From M3007 sp046316495 (GTDB taxonomy: Bacteria > Bacteroidota > Bacteroidia > Chitinophagales > Saprospiraceae): a stretch of 64,000 bases of DNA. Shown piece after piece: positions 59,770-64,000 of this stretch. Where the stretch lies: contig JBKDAM010000061.1 of NCBI GenBank assembly GCA_046316495.1, forward strand, positions 30,929 to 94,928. Direction: 5' to 3'. The notes beneath the pieces were generated by a model. That model had not been told where the DNA came from. It searched no databases and saw nothing but the letters and a program-made list of their open reading frames with translations. Both the position numbers and the translations under genes were made by a program. Position 1 is the first letter of the stretch; each line of letters begins with the position of its first letter.

Positions 59770-60510
59770 TTAGTCAAACTCATCTTCAATTTCGCCAAAA
59801 AGTTCTTCCAAGACATCTTCTAAGGTGATAATCCCTGCAAGGCGTCCAGTTACATCGGAAACACAGGCGATGTTGGTTCTAGTTTTCACGAAACGGTTCA
59901 GCAGTTCGTTAACGGGGATTCCGGCTGGGACAAACCGAATCGGCATGATCATTTTTCGGATAGATTCTGGTTGCTCAAAAATTTGTTGAACGTGAATATA
60001 CCCAAGGATATGGTCGAGGCGCTCGTCGCTGGTTACCAGTATTCGGGATAATTGTGTATTTGAAAAAAGTTGCTGTACAGTTGAGAGATCCGTGCTTACT
60101 GGAACGTAAACGATTTGTTCTTTAGGTGTCATGCATGCAGCGGCGGATACTTCTTGGAGGTGCAGCGCATTTTCAATTAATTCTGCGGCTACGTCTTCTT
60201 CTTGAGCAGAACCGGAATGATGATTTTGTTGAGAAAAATACTCTATTAAAACGGCTTCGCCTTCATCTGGGGCTTTCCCAAAAAGGTGTTTTAGTATTTT
60301 TTTTCTGAAAGGAATAACCAATCCAAAAACAGTCAATCCAGTGATAACCACGGAGAAAACTCCTGTTCCGAACACGAAACTAAAGAAGGGTAGAATGAAC
60401 CAGTAAGCAATTAATGCGCTAAGTCCTAGCAGGAAGAGAAAGAAATACGAGTGGCCTCCAACATAGGAGTTTAGAATAAAATACCGACTTCGTGAGGAGG
60501 GGTCGTCCAT
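59770..60510 (-). CDS. CBS-domain membrane protein (CorC/TlyC-like, short)
   Basis: A 246-residue protein with two transmembrane helices near the N-terminus (about 20-45 and 48-68) followed by a tandem CBS pair (about 105-240; CMTPKEQIVYVPVSTDLSTVQQLF, ACVSDVTGRLAGIITLEDVLEELFGEIEDEFD). The second half matches the CBS region of CorC/TlyC/HlyC-type transporters. It lacks both the four-helix DUF21 domain and the C-terminal CorC_HlyC domain, so it is a reduced member. Nucleotide sensing is likely; transport is uncertain. It has its own -7 element, so is independent of the glycosyltransferase upstream. Confidence 0.8.
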   Translation of the reverse strand: MDDPSSRSRYFILNSYVGGHSYFFLFLLGLSALIAYWFILPFFSFVFGTGVFSVVITGLTVFGLVIPFRKKILKHLFGKAPDEGEAVLIEYFSQQNHHSGSAQEEDVAAELIENALHLQEVSAAACMTPKEQIVYVPVSTDLSTVQQLFSNTQLSRILVTSDERLDHILGYIHVQQIFEQPESIRKMIMPIRFVPAGIPVNELLNRFVKTRTNIACVSDVTGRLAGIITLEDVLEELFGEIEDEFD

Positions 60511-60538
60511 AGTTGTTGCTTTTAAGCTTGTTTAAAGG

Positions 60539-60546
60539 CAAAAGTA
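60539..60546 (-). promoter_or_regulatory. -7 element of the CBS-domain gene
   Basis: The minus strand reads TACTTTTG, an exact TAnnTTTG match, 28 bases before the ATG at 60510 and just after the glycosyltransferase stop. Confidence 0.5.
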
Positions 60547-60556
60547 AAGGTATTTC

Positions 60557-61645
60557 TCATTTCCAGGGATACTTTTTGAAGAAAAGACTGGCAATTCCTA
60601 GGATAGCCACATAGAGTACATGTAGTATTTGGGCGGGAAGAAACCAACGAAGCGCGCTTTCTTTTTTCCAAAACTGAGCCATTGAACCTAGAAAAATAAA
60701 ATCTACTATGGTTTTTATGGCCCATCCAATTGGGTCCAGGCTTAGGAGGAGTAACCAACAGAAAAGAAACACCCATGCCAAGGTTAGTTTTACTGGCCAT
60801 TCCGGCAAAGCTGCGTTTTTACTGCCCCAGCGGAGTCGCTGGTAAAAAAAGGAGCGCCAGTCGGCAGCGGGCATCGTTCTGACCACTGCAGCTGGGCTTT
60901 TTAGAAATATTATACTTTTTGGCCATTTGGCGGCAATTTTTTGAATTAGGAAGAAATCATCTCCAGAAGGGATTTCAAAATTATCACGGTATCCTCCTAC
61001 CGACGCAAAGGCTTTTTTTTGATAGGAAAGATTAGCGCCATTGGCCATGTGCTGCCAGCCTAATCGGATTCCCGCTCCAGTAATGCCCATGAGTCCTATC
61101 AGGTCGAGGGATTGAAACCATTGTAAAACACCTTTTTCCCGGTGAAAAAGAACAGGGCCGGCAACTGCTTGAATGGTAGGTGTTGTCTGATACACTCCAT
61201 CAAAAAAGGATAGCCACTGTGGAGGCACCATGCAGTCTGCATCGGTGCAGGCAATATGGGTTCCTGAAGCTTGTTCAACTCCTAAGGTAAGGGCGTGCTT
61301 CTTCCCATTTACTCCGGTATTATGAAGAATATGCACTGGGAAAGGGGGGCTTGTGCTCTTTATCCAGTTCGTTGCAAGGGCCACGGTGGCGTCCTCTGAA
61401 CCGTCGTCAATCACAAGAACTTCAAACAAGTTCGAAGGATACTTCAGGGTCGAGATAGACTGGAGGCAATCCTCGATTTTAGAAGCTTCATTTTTACAGG
61501 GAATCAGGATGGAGAAGCGAGTAACAGGGACCTTGTTGATTGGGAGGTGTACTTCCTTTTGCATTATCCAACCGATTGAATAAACGGTCATGATAACGGT
61601 ATATCCAGCTGCAAATAGCCAGACGGAAGAGGTTAGCCAATCCAT
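60557..61645 (-). CDS. membrane glycosyltransferase, family 2
   Basis: A 362-residue GT-A glycosyltransferase with an N-terminal membrane helix (about 5-25) and C-terminal membrane helices (near 285-360). Catalytic motifs are SILIPCKNEASKIEDCL, VIDDGSEDATV, the D-x-D site in CTDADCMVPPQW, GDDFFL and QRLRWGSKN (the Q-x-x-RW motif of processive enzymes). It may build or decorate a surface polysaccharide; donor and acceptor are unknown. The ATG at 61645 overlaps the TGA of the upstream small gene by one base (TGATG), indicating translational coupling; a TTG at 61648 is the alternative. Confidence 0.9.
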   Translation of the reverse strand: MDWLTSSVWLFAAGYTVIMTVYSIGWIMQKEVHLPINKVPVTRFSILIPCKNEASKIEDCLQSISTLKYPSNLFEVLVIDDGSEDATVALATNWIKSTSPPFPVHILHNTGVNGKKHALTLGVEQASGTHIACTDADCMVPPQWLSFFDGVYQTTPTIQAVAGPVLFHREKGVLQWFQSLDLIGLMGITGAGIRLGWQHMANGANLSYQKKAFASVGGYRDNFEIPSGDDFFLIQKIAAKWPKSIIFLKSPAAVVRTMPAADWRSFFYQRLRWGSKNAALPEWPVKLTLAWVFLFCWLLLLSLDPIGWAIKTIVDFIFLGSMAQFWKKESALRWFLPAQILHVLYVAILGIASLFFKKYPWK

Positions 61646-61869
61646 CAACCTATTTTCATCTGTTCTACTACGAAGGCGAAGACTCCAAACGCCACACTTC
61701 CGGTTAAAATACCAATAGATAGGGTGCGATCTTCTCCTGTTTTGAGCATAAAGAATCCTGCTGCCAGCCCTCCAGCAGCAAGGAGGTAGTAAGGGACTTG
61801 GTACTGAATCACGAGAAATGCCACGAAGGTGAAGGCAGCTCGAATGAGGATGGAAAGTAGATGTTTCAT
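61645..61869 (-). CDS. small two- to three-helix membrane protein
   Basis: A 74-residue hydrophobic protein from the ATG at 61869 (MKHLLSILIRAAFTF); the frame is open to 61908 but the nearer ATG follows the -7 element. Hydrophobic segments are about 5-25, 28-42 and 50-70, and it ends EQMKIG. No family is recognised. It is translationally coupled to the glycosyltransferase, so the two products may act together at the membrane. Confidence 0.72.
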   Translation of the reverse strand: MKHLLSILIRAAFTFVAFLVIQYQVPYYLLAAGGLAAGFFMLKTGEDRTLSIGILTGSVAFGVFAFVVEQMKIG

Positions 61870-61872
61870 AGT

Positions 61873-61905
61873 AATAAGGGCAAAAGTATATCTTTGTCCC
61901 TTATT
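61873..61905. promoter_or_regulatory. symmetric divergent promoter
   Basis: Two -7 elements lie back to back: TACTTTTG on the minus strand (61888-61881), 11 bases before the small membrane gene, and TATCTTTG on the plus strand (61889-61896), 23 bases before the ATG at 61920. They sit at the centre of an imperfect palindrome with perfect outer arms AATAAGGG (61873-61880) and CCCTTATT (61898-61905). Polymerases could not occupy both at once, so the two transcription units probably compete or share a regulator. Confidence 0.6.
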
Positions 61906-61919
61906 CAACCACCTTGTTC

Positions 61920-62891
61920 ATGGATAAAATTGCAGAAAAAAAGGCAAAGGATAGAATAAAGCGTCAGGATGCAAGGATGGCCAAAATGACGGATGGTTTT
62001 TTGGAGCTGGAGCGATGGCTTTGTGATTTGGTTCGGAAAGGTGTGATTGCATATCCAGATTATCCAAGGCAATTTTGGGAAAATGCAGCAGCGAGGATGG
62101 TGGATGCACAAGCATCTGGAGCGGCAGGTATGCTACGACGGTTACGGGATATACGATACTCAGATGACCACCAATGGCAAGAGGAGGCGCTCTATTGGAC
62201 AACTCAACTTTGGAGCCTGACAAAAGGTTTTATACAAATGACAAAGCACTCTATGGGGATTCAGCAACAGCTTTTAGCCGTTGCTGGCTGGGGTGCCACA
62301 CCAAAGGAGGTTCAATCGGATGCCTCTGCGATGCGTGTTTTAGACTTGTGGGTAGTAGTTGGTCGCCAGGTTGAAAAAGTGGAGGATATTACGGTTCAGC
62401 GAAACTGGCTGTATGGGACGGAGTCTGGAAAGTTTGCCTTAGTACTTTATTTTGCATTTAGAAACACCCCTATTGAATCGAACCTATTCCCTGGAAAAAT
62501 GTATCGGGCAACATTGGCTTTTTTCCCAGAAAGTGATCGTGCCATTCCTGAAAATTTGGAGGAATGTTCCTCCCCTATCGCATCGGTTCAGGTGTTCCCT
62601 GACTGGACAGCTGCGGAAGTTCATTTATCTGATATAAGAATTGATTTTCCATGGATTGATTTTGTTCCGATGTGGGTGGGGGACCTTACAGTCGCTCGCA
62701 TGGAGGAGGGCTGGTGCTTGGTTGATAGGGAGAGAAAGGTGGTTCGCCTCACCGATCCCTCTACAACAAAGACCCTGTTGAGTTTGTTAGGTGCTTCTCA
62801 GGGCATTCCTGTTCCGGTTTTTTTAGTTGCCACCACTAAGGGATTCGTGCCTATGTCAGTTTGGGTGGAGGGTTCAATTGCTGTTTTGTAA
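61920..62891 (+). CDS. protein resembling the C-terminal part of SWIM-cluster proteins
   Basis: A 323-residue soluble protein. It begins with a basic helix (KIAEKKAKDRIKRQDARMAK) and then ELERWLCDLVRKGVIAYPDY and FWENAAARMVDAQASGAAGML. As I recall the family, this matches the segment that follows the SWIM zinc finger in proteins of MoxR-ATPase/VWA clusters. Here no SWIM cysteines exist and the gene starts at that point. The C-terminal two thirds are beta-rich and unassigned. The frame opens at a TTG (61914), but the ATG at 61920 is preferred. Function is unknown; a link to the MoxR/VWA system is inference. Confidence 0.65.
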   Translation: MDKIAEKKAKDRIKRQDARMAKMTDGFLELERWLCDLVRKGVIAYPDYPRQFWENAAARMVDAQASGAAGMLRRLRDIRYSDDHQWQEEALYWTTQLWSLTKGFIQMTKHSMGIQQQLLAVAGWGATPKEVQSDASAMRVLDLWVVVGRQVEKVEDITVQRNWLYGTESGKFALVLYFAFRNTPIESNLFPGKMYRATLAFFPESDRAIPENLEECSSPIASVQVFPDWTAAEVHLSDIRIDFPWIDFVPMWVGDLTVARMEEGWCLVDRERKVVRLTDPSTTKTLLSLLGASQGIPVPVFLVATTKGFVPMSVWVEGSIAVL

Positions 62892-63052
62892 GGTAAAGCG
62901 GAAGGTTTCCTGCGGGTTTCTTGTATTGTTTTTTGTACTCTTGGAAGTGTAGATGAGGGTAATTGGGGGCTTTAATACGTTGAGAGAACTAAAATTAACG
63001 TTTAACTATTGTTTGATTATACCAGAGCGGCCCTCATATCCGTTAAATGCTC

Positions 63053-63060
63053 TACTTTTG
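63053..63060 (+). promoter_or_regulatory. -7 element of the OmpA-family gene
   Basis: TACTTTTG, an exact TAnnTTTG match, 45 bases before the ATG at 63106. The rest of the 62892-63105 gap shows nothing notable. Confidence 0.5.
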
Positions 63061-63105
63061 TGTTGAAATCCAATCTTTCTGAAGGTATTGGTTCAAAATA
63101 AGATT

Positions 63106-64000
63106 ATGATTAAAGTTTATTTCTCTCTTTGTTTGGTAATAGTAGGGATGGTTTTGAATGCTCAAACACCCTCTCCAACCGCACAGAAGGCCAAGTTGGC
63201 TGTGATTAACTTGGAGAATCCTTCGTTTGAGGATACTCCACGTGCGGGTTTAAGGGGGGGGAAGCCTCCTGTGGGCTGGTATGATTGTGGTGGGACCACT
63301 GAAACTTCTCCAGACATCCAACCAGGCTTTTTTGGGGTGTTAAAGGCCCCTAGTCATGGTTCCTCCTATTTGGGCCTCGTTGTTCGCGACAATGAAACTT
63401 ACGAAAGTGTAGCGCAGCGATTGAGCCAGCCCTTGATGGCGGGGAAATGCTACGATTGGTCGATTGACCTTAGTCGTGCTGAGGAATACACGAGTCCGAC
63501 CTCTGCTAATCCGGACAAGCAAATGAGCTTTGCTTCTGCGGTACAGGTACGGATTTGGGGTGGAAATGGATATTGTGATCGCGCGGAGTTGCTTTATACA
63601 ACTCCTTATGTGGTGAATACTCGTTGGCTAGGGTATTTGATTCCCTTGAAGCCACAAAGGGGTAATTATTCATTTATCATTATTGAGGCATTTTTTAAGA
63701 CACCTCTTTTATTTCCTTATAATGGGAATGTATTGGTAGACAATGCTCAACAGATAAAGGAGGTTGATTGTAATGAAAAAAAGGAAGAGCCAGTTGCTCA
63801 GGTGGAAGAGAAGCGCAAACCTGTTCCCGATAAAAATACAACTCCGTCCAAACCTCGTCCGGCAAATGTGCCAGCTCCATCTGCAGCTGAGCAAGCGACT
63901 ACAAAGAATTTAGCGGAGGCGGATCCGAATAAAATCAAGAAGGGCGACATTCTTCAGATTCAGAATTTGTATTTTGATGCCAATCAGTACAGTATTAAGC
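63106..64000 (+). CDS. OmpA-family outer-membrane protein, N-terminal part (cut by window end)
   Basis: An open frame of 298 codons running off the window. The ATG at 63106 gives a signal peptide (MIKVYFSLCLVIVGMVLNAQ). The mature part starts with a beta-rich domain of about 200 residues (NLENPSFEDTP, PPVGWYDCG, GKCYDWSIDLSR), resembling carbohydrate-binding or jelly-roll modules of surface proteins. A Lys/Pro/Glu-rich linker follows (about 225-275). The last visible residues, GDILQIQNLYFDANQYSIK, are the opening of an OmpA-like peptidoglycan-binding domain. It is probably an outer-membrane lipoprotein or porin-like anchor; the full domain lies outside the window. Confidence 0.75.
   Translation, partial: MIKVYFSLCLVIVGMVLNAQTPSPTAQKAKLAVINLENPSFEDTPRAGLRGGKPPVGWYDCGGTTETSPDIQPGFFGVLKAPSHGSSYLGLVVRDNETYESVAQRLSQPLMAGKCYDWSIDLSRAEEYTSPTSANPDKQMSFASAVQVRIWGGNGYCDRAELLYTTPYVVNTRWLGYLIPLKPQRGNYSFIIIEAFFKTPLLFPYNGNVLVDNAQQIKEVDCNEKKEEPVAQVEEKRKPVPDKNTTPSKPRPANVPAPSAAEQATTKNLAEADPNKIKKGDILQIQNLYFDANQYSIK

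Overview
The window comes from a member of the Bacteroidota, most probably a Saprospiria-like lineage. The evidence is direct: three secreted proteins end in type IX secretion (T9SS) sorting domains, two gliding-motility ABC transporter genes (gldA, gldF) are present, many genes are preceded by the Bacteroidota -7 promoter element TAnnTTTG, Shine-Dalgarno sequences are largely missing, and the gene order ftsX - DUF3098 - uppP is typical of the phylum. I found no tRNA, rRNA, insertion sequence, integrase, phage gene or CRISPR array. This is ordinary chromosome, dense in housekeeping genes.

Layout. 1-6934 (all minus): gldA, gldF, a degenerate amidohydrolase and a DUF3109 protein read as one probable operon, followed by a CotH-type T9SS protein and rpoN (sigma-54). 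7259-11207 (plus): an envelope operon, ftsX, DUF3098, uppP, recR, rfaE2 and an M15 peptidase, driven by a promoter lying inside a perfect 15-bp inverted repeat. 11386-14298: a K+-dependent membrane pyrophosphatase, then a promoter followed by a strong hairpin-T8 element (candidate small RNA or attenuator) ahead of an ArsR regulator. 14492-17090: apaG, a lineage-specific protein and a secreted esterase-fold protein that lacks its catalytic His. 17760-22615: fadD, a DapA-family gene, mnmE and a metallophosphoesterase.

22847-26560: a single 674-residue protein joining a CrtY-type lycopene cyclase to a Brp/Blh beta-carotene 15,15'-dioxygenase (lycopene to retinal in one chain), and a decayed HATPase-receiver-AraC regulator. 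After 890 bases without a credible gene come aldehyde dehydrogenase and serA, an NTF2-like protein, a vanadium haloperoxidase/PAP2 lipoprotein, meaB and acpP (all minus). 33480-38304 is central carbon metabolism: pyruvate kinase, then a split transketolase with xylose isomerase. 38604-50074 holds a DsbA/FrnE protein, a C39-peptidase ABC exporter, aconitase, an ABC-F ATPase, mutY, the DUF177-rpmF pair, ridA and trpS.

50125-64000: penicillin acylase, tex, a bestrophin, a T9SS subtilase, a glutamine amidotransferase-like protein, a CBS-domain membrane protein, a glycosyltransferase with a small membrane partner, a protein resembling the C-terminal part of SWIM-cluster proteins, and the beginning of an OmpA-family protein cut by the window end.

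Most worth following up: the cyclase-dioxygenase fusion, the candidate RNA before arsR, several enzymes or regulators with erased catalytic residues, the two symmetric promoter regions (7259-7305 and 61873-61905), and probable leaderless genes.
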